From Polynucleobacter necessarius (lineage in GTDB: Bacteria > Pseudomonadota > Gammaproteobacteria > Burkholderiales > Burkholderiaceae), in the NCBI RefSeq assembly GCF_900095185.1, contig NZ_LT606948.1, positions 1,526,509 through 1,590,508 of the forward strand: a stretch of DNA of 64,000 nucleotides, given 5' to 3'. Within the stretch, counting starts at the first letter, position 1, and every line of letters begins with the position of its first letter. The translations under genes and the position numbers were made by a program. Below the pieces are notes generated by a model. That model saw only the letters and a program-made list of their open reading frames with translations. It was not told the origin of the DNA and did no database searches. Shown piece after piece: positions 36,865 to 46,320 of the stretch.

Positions 36865-37120
36865 CTGAAGCTGCAGAAACACGTGTTAAGCCCGGTGATT
36901 CACGGCGAATTAAATTTGCTTCATAAATAGAAGGTACGCCATAAGGCATGGTGGCACCATTCTTTCCAAGAGTGGTCTGCTATTCTTGTTTCTCCAAAAT
37001 AACTGGATCGCCCTCGCCTGCGGCAAATGCCATTGGTGCCGCTATGCTAGCAGTCGCTCCGCCGACAGCTGATAGAAATCCTTTACGCAAAAAAACCACG
37101 GCGGGATTGATCGAGGCCAT
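36865..37120 (-). pseudogene. soxC: N-terminal remnant of soxC (sulfane dehydrogenase)
   Basis: ATG at 37120 (MASINPAVVFLRKGFLSAVG, a degenerate Tat signal), then GEGDPVILEKQE. A TAG follows at 36980-36982, where Trp is expected. The next frame is MPYGVPSIYEANLIRRESPG, then SAASVAFTPLQGLF and ITPNGLHFERHH. The rest of the gene, including the molybdenum cofactor Cys, is deleted, and soxD sequence follows at once. Confidence 0.88.
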
Positions 37121-37239
37121 TCTCATTTATATTGGCTATCAAATCTTGAGAAATGAAGTGTTTTGGTGCCTTAACAAGACGAGCCCTATTGAGCGGCTTT
37201 TCAACCGCAGAGATATAATCAAAAGAGAGTTTCTCGAAC

Positions 37240-37378
37240 TTAATGTATGTCTGCAGCAATCTTGACGCAAACTGTCTGACACATCTCTACTGTTGCGTTA
37301 TCCGCAATCGAGTAGTACACTATCAGTCCTTCTTGACGTCTTAATAAAATACTAGCGATGAGGTCTTTGGTCGCCACC
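37240..37378 (-). pseudogene. C-terminal remnant of an ArsR-family regulator
   Basis: About 45 codons, SILLRRQEGLIVYYSIADNA followed by VEMCQTVCVKIAADIH and a TAA at 37240. This matches the wing and C-terminal helix of ArsR/SoxR-type regulators (R-R-x-G-x-x-V-Y-Y). The recognition helix is missing. It lies immediately upstream of soxC on the same strand, the usual place of the sox repressor. Confidence 0.65.
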
Positions 37379-37406
37379 CTAACAATGCGCATCAACGGAG
37401 AGCTTA

Positions 37407-37740
37407 ATGTTAAAAGTAAAGCTCTTTCAAGCCACCCCTAACCCACTGCAGCTCAATATTGAATGTGCTGCAGGTGCGTTGCACAGGCCCTACTAGTGTT
37501 GTGTTGGCCCATTAGGGAGTGGCAAAACAACCGCATTAAGGACAATCGCTGGCCTAAATCATGCTCAAAGTGGAAAGATTGAATGCAATGGGCAGACCTG
37601 GTTCGAAACAAACGAGCTCACTGGCGCCTCTCCATTGCTCTCAGACCTGCCGAGCGGTCATGTGGTTTTTTATTTCAACAATATGCTCATTGGGCTCCTT
37701 ACCAATGATAAACTCTGCTTGATCAAAGCGCTCATTCCAG
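37407..37740 (+). pseudogene. modC: N-terminal remnant of a ModC-type ABC transporter ATPase
   Basis: ATG at 37407 (MLKVKLFQATPNPLQLNIEC), a TAG at about 37494, then Walker A GPLGSGKTTALRTIAGLNH, QSGKIECNGQTWF and LPSGHV. The Q-loop FQQYAL is recognisable only after a frameshift near 37680. Everything after that is gone. The sequence resembles molybdate importer ATPases (ModC). Loss of a molybdate importer beside loss of SoxC, a molybdoenzyme, is coherent, though other molybdate uptake genes may exist elsewhere. Confidence 0.7.
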
Positions 37741-37971
37741 AACTGCGTGGCATCACAAAAAACCCATGGGCTTATCTTGGTGTACTTGATGATTGTTTGA
37801 GTCCACCAAGAAGATCATTCTTCAAGTCGTTGATGTTTTCAAGTTCAACGGCAATGCGTACCAAGCCATCCGTAATTCCTGCCGCTTTACGAGCTTCTGG
37901 TAGAACACGGCAATGCGTTGTTGTGGCTGGATGCGTAATCGTCGTACGGGTATCACCCAAGTTCGCTGTAA

Positions 37972-38024
37972 TCGAGCAAAGCCTCGTTTGGTTCATGAGT
38001 TTGAAAACAGCTTTCTTTCCACCC
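37972..38024 (-). repeat. 53-bp inverted repeat, native copy (metZ 3' region)
   Basis: On the minus strand this is ordinary metZ coding sequence around KGGKKAVFKLMNQTRLC. It is identical over 53 of 53 bases to the reverse complement of 38899-38951; the flanks diverge at the next base on both sides. It is judged the source copy because its encoded protein matches the family. Confidence 0.95.
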
Positions 38025-38898
38025 TTTAGAGTGAAAGATAAAATCACCCCGCCCTCTTTTTGTCGGCGCATTGCTCATGCATGCTGAGGGTGAGATTTGA
38101 GTCCTGGATGGTATACGCGCTCCACCCCAGATTGCTTTTCTAGCCATTGAGCCAAGGCAAGCGCATTCTGACTTTGTTGCTTCAAAATCTCTAAACCTTT
38201 TAGAAACACCCATGCATTAAATGCTAAAAGCGTGGGGCCTGCAGTACGTACGCATGGAAATACTTTGCCCATGACGAAGTCTTTGCTACCCACGATTGCG
38301 CCGCCTACCACTCTACCCTGTCCATCTAAATACTTTGTCGCCGAATGAATTACCACGTCAGCACCGAGTGTTAATGCATTTTTGCAATGCAGGTGTACAG
38401 AAGCAGTTATCGACTGCAAATAAAGCTCCTGCCTTCTTGGCAATCGTCGAAATTGCTTTGATATCCGCAATCTCAGCGAATGGATTAAAAGGCGTCTCTC
38501 AATAAAAGAGTTTGGTATTGGGCTAGACAGCAGCTTGCCATGACTTGGTATCAGACAAGTCAACAGAGGTTGTCGTAATACCAAAACGACCCAAAATATT
38601 AGTAAATAACTGAATCGTTACACCAAATACTGAACGTGAACATACAACGTGGTCGCCAGATTGCAAATGCGCTATTGCCATTGTCAAAATAGCAGACATG
38701 CCAGAGAGGCAGTTGCAATACATGCTTCGCCACCCTCAAGGACAGTCAAACGATCTTGGAACATGCTCGCTGTTGGATTAGTAAAGCGAAAATAAATAAA
38801 ACCTTGGTCAGCATGAGCAAAATCATCAGCCGCTCACTCAGCGCTATCAAAACAAAAGCTTGAAGTCAGAAACATCGCTTCTGAATGCTCTTGGTATT

Positions 38899-38951
38899 GG
38901 GTGGAAAGAAAGCTGTTTTCAAACTCATGAACCAAACGAGGCTTTGCTCGA
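38899..38951 (+). repeat. 53-bp inverted repeat, inserted copy (metZ 5' region)
   Basis: Exact inverted copy of 37972-38024. Removing these 53 bases joins CGTACTGCCG to AATACCAAGAG and restores the frame RTAEYQEHSEA, the expected MetZ N-terminal sequence. There is therefore no target-site duplication and no lost base. 53 is not a multiple of three, so the insertion frameshifts the gene. Confidence 0.95.
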
Positions 38952-39066
38952 CGGCAGTACGACGTGTACCAGCGCGCACTGCCAAGGTCTCCAGCGCAAG
39001 CTTGGAAAAATCGAGTATTTTACGTATAGTTTTACTCTTCATCATGCTATTTTGAGACCGAATTGA

Positions 39067-39092
39067 GAATTTGCCTCCGACGAGGCAAATTC
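39067..39092. terminator. Strong hairpin just after purF
   Basis: GAATTTGCCTC-CGAC-GAGGCAAATTC, an 11-bp perfect stem with a 4-base loop, begins 11 bases past the purF stop on the minus strand. There is no T-run directly after it on that strand; on the plus strand a TTGTCGCTTTTT follows. It may be a 3'-end stabiliser or a weak terminator between purF and the dead metZ. Confidence 0.45.
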
Positions 39093-39102
39093 TTGTCGCT
39101 TT

Positions 39103-40641
39103 TTAGTCTTCGGTAGCCAAATGCAGGTGCAATTGTGAGTGGGCAAAGTCGCTTGAATCTCTCTGTCGATCCGCCTTAGCTGCTGAGGTATCTCTGGCAG
39201 CTTCCAAAGCATCAAGATAGGACTCGGTAATATCGCATGTAATGTAATTACCATCAAAGCAAGATGCTTCAAAGTGCTTGATGTCCGGATTGATGTCACG
39301 CACAGCCTGCTTCATATCCTCAACACTTTGGTAAATCAATTGGTCCGCGCCAATCATCTTGTTAATTTCTTCAGCGGCACGACCATAAGCAACCAACTCG
39401 CTACGAGTCGGCATATCAATACCATAGACGTTCGGGAAACGGACAGGCGGCGCTGCTGATGCAAATATCACTTTTTTAGCACCAGATTCACGGGCCATCT
39501 GCACAATCTCAAAGGAAGTCGTGCCACGTACGATTGAATCATCCACGATCAACACTGTCTTATCTTTGAATTCAATGCGCATCGCGTTTAGTTTTTGACG
39601 AACAGACTTTTTACGCACTGTTTGCCCAGGCATGATAAAGGTTCGACCAATATAGCGATTCTTAAAGAATCCCTCACGGTAATCTACCCCCAAATTTTTT
39701 GCTACTTGCATCGCAGCCGGACGACTTGAATCAGGAATTGGCATCACCACATCGATCTCGTCGACATTAGTCTCTTTGCGAATCTTCTCGGCCAAGTAAT
39801 CACCCATTCGCATACGTACGTTGTACACCGTCACTCCATCAATCATAGAGTCTGGTCTAGCCATGTATACATACTCAAATATGCATGGTGTGAGAACTGC
39901 ATTCGGCACGCACTGACGTGAATAAAAATTACCATCCAGATCAATGTAAATAGCTTCGCCAGGATTCACATCGCGCACGAACGTAAATCCAAGACCTTCA
40001 AGAGCAACGGACTCCGAAGCAATCATCCACTCTGGGCCTTGCGGAGTATCAATACGGCCAACACATAAAGGGCGAATGCCGTATTGATCACGAAACGCTA
40101 ATAAGCCATAACCCGCAATTAAAGAAACTACCGCATATGAGCCTTTGACACGACTAGTCACCCCTGTCACGGCATTGAACATGGCACCCTCCTCAAGTGC
40201 TGCGCTATTCGTTTCTTTTTGCAACTCATCGGCTAATACGTTTAATAGCACTTCAGTATCGGAACTGGTATTGATATGACGACGATCGCGGTAAGCCATC
40301 TCTACACGAAGACTTGGTGCATTTGTCAAATTACCGTTATGCGCCAAAATAATGCCGTAGGGCGCACTCACATAAAACGGTTGCGCCTCTTCTTCGCTAC
40401 TTGCAGATCCAGCGGTAGGATAGCGAACCTGACCGATACCAGCCTTGCCAACCAAGCTACGCATATTTCGAGTTCTAAAGACATCTCGAACTAAACCGTT
40501 AGCTTTATGCATCGTGAACGAATTACCATTCATCGTTGCAATACCTGCAGCATCCTGACCACGATGCTGCAAAAGCAACAATGCATCATAGAGAAGTTGA
40601 TTTACTGGTGAGTGGGAAATGGTTCCGACGACGCCGCACAT
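39103..40641 (-). CDS. purF: Amidophosphoribosyltransferase
   Basis: First committed step of purine synthesis (PRPP plus glutamine to phosphoribosylamine). 512 residues. The nucleophilic Cys2 is in MCGVVGTISH, the glutaminase block is LLQHRGQDAAG, and the PRPP loop is VLIVDDSIVRGTTS in the C-terminal half. Four bases from cvpA, at the end of the leu-asd-trp-acc-fol block. Intact. Confidence 0.97.
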   Translation of the reverse strand: MCGVVGTISHSPVNQLLYDALLLLQHRGQDAAGIATMNGNSFTMHKANGLVRDVFRTRNMRSLVGKAGIGQVRYPTAGSASSEEEAQPFYVSAPYGIILAHNGNLTNAPSLRVEMAYRDRRHINTSSDTEVLLNVLADELQKETNSAALEEGAMFNAVTGVTSRVKGSYAVVSLIAGYGLLAFRDQYGIRPLCVGRIDTPQGPEWMIASESVALEGLGFTFVRDVNPGEAIYIDLDGNFYSRQCVPNAVLTPCIFEYVYMARPDSMIDGVTVYNVRMRMGDYLAEKIRKETNVDEIDVVMPIPDSSRPAAMQVAKNLGVDYREGFFKNRYIGRTFIMPGQTVRKKSVRQKLNAMRIEFKDKTVLIVDDSIVRGTTSFEIVQMARESGAKKVIFASAAPPVRFPNVYGIDMPTRSELVAYGRAAEEINKMIGADQLIYQSVEDMKQAVRDINPDIKHFEASCFDGNYITCDITESYLDALEAARDTSAAKADRQRDSSDFAHSQLHLHLATED

Positions 40642-40645
40642 ATCT

Positions 40646-41212
40646 CTAGATTCCTATTGTTAATTTAGGAGTAATAGTAGGGTTAACTTTTGGGCTTGCA
40701 TCACCCAATCGCTTAGCCCAGTCAGCAGGGAGCCAACCTTTGATTAAACCAGTTGCCATATCAATGGCTGGTCTGGTGATTGCATTTTTCCAAGCCATAC
40801 TCTGCGGAATCGGTGTGAGGGCAGCTAAAGTAGCAACCACAACCACCACCAAACCACCTCGCATTACCCCGAATATTAAACCTAAGAAACGGTCTGTCAA
40901 GCTTAGTCCAACTGATAGGATAATTTTTTGTACGACACCACCAAATAAACCACAGACAATCAGCGTCAGTACAAACAAAATGATGAAACTGACGCCTAGA
41001 CTGAGTAGCTCATCCAAATGAAATGTTGAAAGCCATTCAGTAGAGAGATAATTACTGTAGTGATAGGCAACCCATGCAGCAACAAACCAGCTTGCCAATG
41101 CAAGCACCTCTTTCAAGAGACCGCGTGATATGCCAACGAATGCTGATACTAGGAGCACCACTAGGGTGAAATAATCCACCGATGTTAGCTTGAGGGTGGA
41201 TAAGTAGTCCAT
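40646..41212 (-). CDS. cvpA: CvpA family membrane protein
   Basis: A 188-residue inner-membrane protein with four predicted helices (LVVLLVSAFVGISRGLLKEV, LGVSFIILFVLTLIVCGLFG and GLVVVVVATLAALT among them), typical of CvpA/colicin V production proteins. CvpA is commonly encoded before purF; its precise role is unclear and tied to envelope stress tolerance in other bacteria. The start overlaps the SPOR gene stop by one base. Intact. Confidence 0.92.
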   Translation of the reverse strand: MDYLSTLKLTSVDYFTLVVLLVSAFVGISRGLLKEVLALASWFVAAWVAYHYSNYLSTEWLSTFHLDELLSLGVSFIILFVLTLIVCGLFGGVVQKIILSVGLSLTDRFLGLIFGVMRGGLVVVVVATLAALTPIPQSMAWKNAITRPAIDMATGLIKGWLPADWAKRLGDASPKVNPTITPKLTIGI

Positions 41213-42018
41213 TACTGCTTACCGGATTCGACGAGTCTTGGTAAAAGCCCCATCGCCTTAATTTTCTTTTCGGCAGCCTCTGCTGCATCTTTATCGGAGT
41301 ATGGTCCTGCACGCAGAACATATAACTTCGCTCCATCTGTACCCGTTTTATTTAGTACGTAGTTTGGTATCTTTTGTTCTTTGAGTGTTGCGATCCAACC
41401 CTTAGTACGTTCTTCTGATGCGAACGCGCCAATCTGGATAACATACTTACCAGATCTATTTGCAGGGGCAGATTTTTGCGCATCATCTGCCTTTGGGCTT
41501 GCGGGAGCAGCAACCACCTCTTCTCCAGCAGCTAGGCCCAAGGCGCCAGATTTATTAACAGTCGGTGTTGTTGGTTTGGATTCAATCTTTATTTCAGGCT
41601 TGGTCTCAGCCTTCGAGTCCACCTTTGCTTCAGGAACCACAGCAACTTTTGGCACTTCTTTAGCAGGCTCTGTTACCACTTCGGCTTTAGGCTTTTCCTC
41701 AGGCCTTGCTTCGGACCCAGGGATGGGTAGGCTGGTGACAATATTCACTGCAATATCGTTTGGTGAAGACTTTGGCTTGCTATCCAAAATACGCGGCAGA
41801 CCAACTACGGCAATCAGGACTAAAGCAGCAGCACCGATTAGGCGATGACGAGCTCTTTGTTGTTCAGGATCTTCAGTGAGGGCAAGCTCCTCAGCCTCAG
41901 CTGCGCGCTGAAAACTCCGTGGAGCTGCTCGATTGGCGGTATAAGCTCCCCTTCTTAAACCTAGATCAAGGTCATCAGACTGGGTTTTGCGCTTAAAAAA
42001 GCTTGGTAAACGAATCAT
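41212..42018 (-). CDS. SPOR-domain protein (DedD-like)
   Basis: A 268-residue bitopic protein: cytoplasmic N-terminus, one membrane helix (AALVLIAVVGLPRIL, about residues 69-83), a long Pro/Lys/Glu-rich periplasmic linker, then a C-terminal SPOR domain (GKYVIQIGAFASEERTKGWI and KLYVLRAGPYSDKDAAEAAE). SPOR domains bind denuded septal peptidoglycan, so it is probably a division-site protein. Lies between folC and cvpA as DedD does in other proteobacteria. Intact. Confidence 0.88.
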   Translation of the reverse strand: MIRLPSFFKRKTQSDDLDLGLRRGAYTANRAAPRSFQRAAEAEELALTEDPEQQRARHRLIGAAALVLIAVVGLPRILDSKPKSSPNDIAVNIVTSLPIPGSEARPEEKPKAEVVTEPAKEVPKVAVVPEAKVDSKAETKPEIKIESKPTTPTVNKSGALGLAAGEEVVAAPASPKADDAQKSAPANRSGKYVIQIGAFASEERTKGWIATLKEQKIPNYVLNKTGTDGAKLYVLRAGPYSDKDAAEAAEKKIKAMGLLPRLVESGKQ

Positions 42019-42021
42019 GGA

Positions 42022-43347
42022 TCAATGAACCTGGTTGTTTCGGTAAGTCATTACGCCTGCAACTGTATAAAAGGATCCGAAGGTCACAATTCTATCACCC
42101 TCACCCGCCTGAGATAGCGCTTTTTGATAGGCTAATGCAGGATTTTCAAAGATTTCAATACCTCCATCAGCCCCATTTTTCGGCTTCACACCCATCACCT
42201 CAAGCTTCTCAGCCAAGGCCTTTCCTGTGGCAGCCCTAGGAGTCGGTAAATCAGCACAAAACCAAAAGTCCACAATGTCGAGGAGGGGTTTAATAACGCC
42301 TTCAATGTCTTTGTCAGCCATAGCGCCAAAAATCGCATAGGTATACGGGTAGTAACCCATCTGATCGAGCCTCTGAGCCAAAGTGGCTGCGGCATGGGGA
42401 TTGTGGGCAACATCCAAGACAACTGTAGGCTGGCCAGGGAGAACTTGAAAACGGCCGGGCAATTCTACCAAAGCAAAGCCATTGCGAATATCTTGAGCGC
42501 TCACAGGTAGGCGTTGATGAAGCGCCATTAAGGCCGCTACAGCTGCAGAAGCATTCAATATTTGATTAGCACCTCGCAGCGCAGGATAGTCTAGACCACT
42601 AAAACGCTTATTGCGGCCTGCCCAGCCCCACTGTTGCTTGTCAACTTGAAAGTTGTAATCACGACCTTGTAACCAAAGATCGCAGCCTAGCTTTTCTGCA
42701 TGATCAATTAAAGATTGTGGTGGCACAGGGTCGCCGCAAACTGCAATATGATCAGGACGGAAGATTCCAGCCTTCTCAAGGCCAATAGCCTCACGTGTTC
42801 CACCCAAGAAATCAGCATGATCAATATCGATACTGGTAACAATGGCGCAATCAGCATCAACAATATTGACAGCATCAAGACGCCCCCCCATACCTACTTC
42901 CAACACCACAGCATCCAAATTGGAGTTAGAAAATAAATGCATGATTGCTAAAGTGGTGAATTCAAAATAGGTTAAGGTCGGTGCATCAACCAAGCTGACT
43001 CGCGCTTTTTCTACAGCAGCGAAGTGTTCAAGCAAGATACCGTCTTTCACGTCTTCACCATTAATGCGAGCACGTTCATTAAATTTCAGTAAATGTGGCG
43101 AAGTATGACAACCCACTCGGTACCCAGAGGCCAGCAAAATACTCTCCAAGAAAGCGCAGGTGGATCCCTTGCCATTAGTACCAGCAACAGTGATTACGGG
43201 AGAATCAAAATGGAGATTTAAAGCCGCCTTCACGCGGTTGATACGCTCAAGCCCCATGTCAATTCCAACGGGGTGCGCAGTTTCGAGGTGGCTAAGCCAC
43301 ACCTCGAGGCTAGAAAATAGTATGGGGGCTTGATGTGCTAAGCTCAA
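42022..43347 (-). CDS. folC: Dihydrofolate synthase/folylpolyglutamate synthase
   Basis: Mur-ligase-family enzyme that adds glutamate to dihydropteroate and folates. The P-loop is ITVAGTNGKGST, followed by SPHLLKFNERARING, VLEVGMGGRLDAVN and VVLDVAHNPHAAA. The open frame extends back into accD, but family proteins start near FSSLEVWLSHLETAHPVGID. I place the start at the TTG at 43347, just past the accD stop, giving about 441 residues; no ATG fits, so the start is uncertain. Three bases after its stop comes the SPOR gene. Intact. Confidence 0.93.
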   Translation of the reverse strand: MSLAHQAPILFSSLEVWLSHLETAHPVGIDMGLERINRVKAALNLHFDSPVITVAGTNGKGSTCAFLESILLASGYRVGCHTSPHLLKFNERARINGEDVKDGILLEHFAAVEKARVSLVDAPTLTYFEFTTLAIMHLFSNSNLDAVVLEVGMGGRLDAVNIVDADCAIVTSIDIDHADFLGGTREAIGLEKAGIFRPDHIAVCGDPVPPQSLIDHAEKLGCDLWLQGRDYNFQVDKQQWGWAGRNKRFSGLDYPALRGANQILNASAAVAALMALHQRLPVSAQDIRNGFALVELPGRFQVLPGQPTVVLDVAHNPHAAATLAQRLDQMGYYPYTYAIFGAMADKDIEGVIKPLLDIVDFWFCADLPTPRAATGKALAEKLEVMGVKPKNGADGGIEIFENPALAYQKALSQAGEGDRIVTFGSFYTVAGVMTYRNNQVH

Positions 43348-43351
43348 GCGC

Positions 43352-44239
43352 TTAAACGGCTGCGCTACCCGCAATTGCAGGTTCAGGAAGCTTTTGCAAC
43401 AAAGCAAGCAGACGAGCGATTTCGCCACGCATCCGACGACGGTCGACAATCATGTCAATACCGCCCTTTTGCATCAAGAACTCTGAGCGCTGAAATCCCC
43501 CTGGCAATTTCTCACGCACTGTTTGCTCAATCACGCGCGGGCCAGCAAAACCAATCAATGCTTTTGGTTCAGCCATCACCACATCGCCCATGAAGGCAAA
43601 ACTAGCGGAGATGCCGCCCATGGTTGGGTCGGTCAATACGCTGATATAGGGCAAGCCTTTTTTGGCTAACAGAGTCAACATAGAGTTAGTCTTAGCCATC
43701 TGAAATAGCGAGAGCAAACTCTCTTGCATACGGGCACCACCCGTAGCAGTAACGCAGATATAAGCACAGTGCTTATCAATCGCTTCTTGTACGCCGCGAG
43801 CAAAGCGCTCACCCACTACGGAACCCATTGAGCCGCCCATGTATTGAAATTCAAAACAGGCAGCAACTACTGAAATCGTTTCAATCTTGCCACCCATGAC
43901 AATTAAGGCTTCAGACTCACCAGAAGCATCGTTGGCCTCCTTAATACGAGCAGGGTATTTTTTTAAGTCTTTAAACTTTAAGGGATCGGTTGGATAGATG
44001 TCAGCACCAATTTCATAGCGACCTTTTTCATCTAATAAACTGTCTAAACGCTGACGCGCACCTATACGCATGTGATGGTTGCACTTAGGACAAACCGATA
44101 AGTTCGCTTCAATATCAGTACTGTAGAGAACAGTTTCGCAACCTGGGCATTTAACCCACAATCCCTCAGGAACCGACTTGCGATTCGCAGGATCAGTGTG
44201 TTGAATTTGGGGTGGGAGTAATTTATCTATCCAGCTCAT
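43352..44239 (-). CDS. accD: Acetyl-CoA carboxylase carboxyltransferase subunit beta
   Basis: Carboxyltransferase beta subunit, first step of fatty-acid synthesis, acting with AccA. 295 residues. The N-terminal zinc ribbon has Cys31, Cys34, Cys50 and Cys53 (CPGC...CPKC). The crotonase-fold core includes [15 protein letters not shown] and [17 protein letters not shown]. Five bases from trpA, as in many proteobacteria. Intact. Confidence 0.97.
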   Translation of the reverse strand: MSWIDKLLPPQIQHTDPANRKSVPEGLWVKCPGCETVLYSTDIEANLSVCPKCNHHMRIGARQRLDSLLDEKGRYEIGADIYPTDPLKFKDLKKYPARIKEANDASGESEALIVMGGKIETISVVAACFEFQYMGGSMGSVVGERFARGVQEAIDKHCAYICVTATGGARMQESLLSLFQMAKTNSMLTLLAKKGLPYISVLTDPTMGGISASFAFMGDVVMAEPKALIGFAGPRVIEQTVREKLPGGFQRSEFLMQKGGIDMIVDRRRMRGEIARLLALLQKLPEPAIAGSAAV

Positions 44240-44244
44240 TAGTT

Positions 44245-45042
44245 TTAACTATCCAATGCGTCACGAATCTCACGAATGAAGGTTTCAAGCGATTGTACCG
44301 CTTGGTCAGGGAGTGCATCCTCCAAAAGACGAAGAATTCGACTGCCAATCACGACAGCATCAGCACTGGCAGATACAGCCTTGGCACTGGCTGCATCGCT
44401 GATTCCGAAGCCAACAGCAATTGGAATATCAGTTTCTTCGCGAATTTTAGGGATGATGCTAGCTACATCCTGGGTATTAAGATGGGATGCGCCAGTCACT
44501 CCACGCATAGAAACATAGTAGATATAAGCAGAAGCTATTTTGGCTGCCTCCTTAATACGATTATGGGAAGAAGTTGGTGCCAATAAGAAAATCGCGTCAA
44601 TTCCAGCAACCCGCATACGAGCAGCAAAATCTTCACATTCTTCAGGAGGATAATCGACTACTAAAACACCATCAACCCCTGCTGCTTTTGCATCATTTGC
44701 GAAGCGCTCTGTTCCCATTTGCTCTACGGGATTTGCATAACCCATCAGCACGACCGGAGTGGTGGCGTCTTGCTTGCGAAACTCTTTTACCATCTCTAAG
44801 CAACTGTGCAGAGTAACTCCTTGAGTTAAAGCACGTTCAGAGGATCTTTGAATCACTGGGCCATCAGCCATTGGATCTGAGAATGGCACCCCTAATTCGA
44901 TAATACTAGCACCACCACGAACTAATGCATGCATCAATTCAACAGTTTGCTTTGGCTCAGGATCGCCAGCAGTAATAAACGGAATTAATCCCTTTTTACC
45001 TGAAGCTTTTAACTCCTTAAAGAGTGCGGTGATTTTTGACAT
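44245..45042 (-). CDS. trpA: Tryptophan synthase alpha subunit
   Basis: Cleaves indole-3-glycerol phosphate to indole for TrpB. 265 residues. Catalytic Glu49 and Asp60 are in [19 protein letters not shown], and phosphate-binding motifs include the [13 protein letters not shown] turn. Follows trpB with a 54-base gap, same strand. Intact. Confidence 0.97.
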   Translation of the reverse strand: MSKITALFKELKASGKKGLIPFITAGDPEPKQTVELMHALVRGGASIIELGVPFSDPMADGPVIQRSSERALTQGVTLHSCLEMVKEFRKQDATTPVVLMGYANPVEQMGTERFANDAKAAGVDGVLVVDYPPEECEDFAARMRVAGIDAIFLLAPTSSHNRIKEAAKIASAYIYYVSMRGVTGASHLNTQDVASIIPKIREETDIPIAVGFGISDAASAKAVSASADAVVIGSRILRLLEDALPDQAVQSLETFIREIRDALDS

Positions 45043-45096
45043 AAATGTTTATTTCTGATCTTATTTTTTATTATTCATTTCGCTCTTGCGATTGAC

Positions 45097-46290
45097 TTAA
45101 CCTTCAGAGCCAGTGGCCTGAGCGACGGTATGCATATCTTTATCGCCACGACCCGAGAGATTAACTAAGATTGTTTTGTCTTTTGGCAAGATCTTTGCTA
45201 GCTTGCAGGCGTAAGCAATTGCATGCGACGACTCAAGCGCAGGAATGATGCCCTCAATCCGACAGCAATCATGAAACGCTTGCAACGCTTCCTCGTCAGT
45301 AATTGCAACATAGTCTGCACGGCCGGAATCTTTTAACCAGGCGTGCTCAGGGCCCACTCCTGGATAGTCCATGCCTGCAGAGACAGAATGGGTGTCGGAG
45401 ATTTGACCATTTTCATCTTGAAGCAAATAAGTACGGTTGCCGTGAAGCACACCAGGTTTACCCACGCAAAGCGCAGCAGAATGCAATCCACTACCAAGAC
45501 CATGCCCTGCAGCTTCAACACCAACCAATTTCACTTCTGGAGTATCAATGTAAGGATAAAAAATCCCCATCGCGTTTGAGCCACCACCAACACACGCTAA
45601 AACAAAGTCCGGTTGACGACCGGTCAACTCTGGCATCTGTACTTTGCACTCTTCACCAATCACGCTTTGGAAGTCACGAACCATCATCGGATAAGGATGT
45701 GGACCTGCAACAGTACCAATAATGTAGAAAGTATTATCTACATTGGTTACCCAATCACGCATTGCTTCATTTAGCGCATCTTTTAAGGTTTTAGTACCAG
45801 ACTCAACTGGAACAACTTTGGCGCCGAGCAACTTCATACGGAACACGTTTTGAGCTTGACGAGCAACGTCAACTGAACCTTGATAAACCATGCAATCTAA
45901 GCCAAAACGGGCACAAATCGTCGCAGTAGCAACGCCGTGCTGGCCAGCGCCAGTCTCAGCGATGATGCGAGGCTTACCCACACGCTTAGCCAACATTGCC
46001 TGGCCAATGACGTTGTTAATCTTGTGCGCGCCAGTATGATTTAAATCTTCACGCTTGAGATAAATCTGCGCACCACCCAACATCTCGCTCCAACGTTTAG
46101 CGTGATAAACCGGAGTTGGTCTACCAACAAAGTGTTTTAGTTCGTAATGAAACTCCTCGATGAATTCTGGGTCGTATTGATATTTAGCATAAGCTTCTTT
46201 CAGCTCATCCAACGCATACATCAATGTCTCTGAAACAAACACGCCACCATAGGGACCAAAGTGTCCTCGAGCATCTGGCTTTTCATACAT
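45097..46290 (-). CDS. trpB: Tryptophan synthase beta subunit
   Basis: PLP enzyme that condenses indole with serine. 397 residues. PLP Lys90 lies in [14 protein letters not shown]. Also visible are [22 protein letters not shown] for the phosphate of PLP, and the C-terminal [11 protein letters not shown]. It follows trpF by 30 bases. Intact. Confidence 0.97.
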   Translation of the reverse strand: MYEKPDARGHFGPYGGVFVSETLMYALDELKEAYAKYQYDPEFIEEFHYELKHFVGRPTPVYHAKRWSEMLGGAQIYLKREDLNHTGAHKINNVIGQAMLAKRVGKPRIIAETGAGQHGVATATICARFGLDCMVYQGSVDVARQAQNVFRMKLLGAKVVPVESGTKTLKDALNEAMRDWVTNVDNTFYIIGTVAGPHPYPMMVRDFQSVIGEECKVQMPELTGRQPDFVLACVGGGSNAMGIFYPYIDTPEVKLVGVEAAGHGLGSGLHSAALCVGKPGVLHGNRTYLLQDENGQISDTHSVSAGMDYPGVGPEHAWLKDSGRADYVAITDEEALQAFHDCCRIEGIIPALESSHAIAYACKLAKILPKDKTILVNLSGRGDKDMHTVAQATGSEG

Positions 46291-46320
46291 AGCTACCTCT
46301 TTTGATTTGATTACAGCAAA

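Larger units (their letters stand above)
37772..39045 (-). pseudogene. metZ: Broken O-succinylhomoserine sulfhydrylase with an inverted internal duplication
   Basis: PLP-dependent Cys/Met-metabolism enzyme that makes homocysteine from an activated homoserine and sulfide. Pieces in order: SKLALETLAVRAGTRRTA (ATG at 39045), a 53-base insertion at 38899-38951, FLTSSFCFDSA, TGA, FRFTNPTASMFQDRLTVLEGG, MSAILTMAIAHLQSGDHVVC, then the PLP-lysine region VVIHSATKYLDGQGRVVGG. The C-terminal ILSFTLKGGKKAVFKLMNQT and THPATTTH end at 37772. There are several frameshifts and stops. The insertion is an exact inverted copy of codons near the 3' end. It follows purF as in relatives. Confidence 0.9.

Noticed and set aside
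36157..36882. The 241-codon frame over soxD as an intact gene.
   Set aside because: It lacks the N-terminal heme domain, its start lies in soxC-joined sequence, and the second heme motif is destroyed by a frameshift.
36948..37265. A plus-strand open frame of 105 codons over the soxC remnant.
   Set aside because: It is the antisense shadow of soxC; no family resemblance and no ribosome-binding site.
37972..38951. The 53-bp inverted repeat as terminal repeats of an insertion sequence.
   Set aside because: The DNA between the copies is metZ itself, with no transposase. One copy is native coding sequence, and no target duplication flanks the other.
43291..43313. Quasi-palindrome in the folC 5' region (CGAGGTGGCTAAGCCACACCTCG).
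   Set aside because: It is imperfect (2-base bulge) and explained by the conserved residues LEVWLSHLE; no sign of a recent event.
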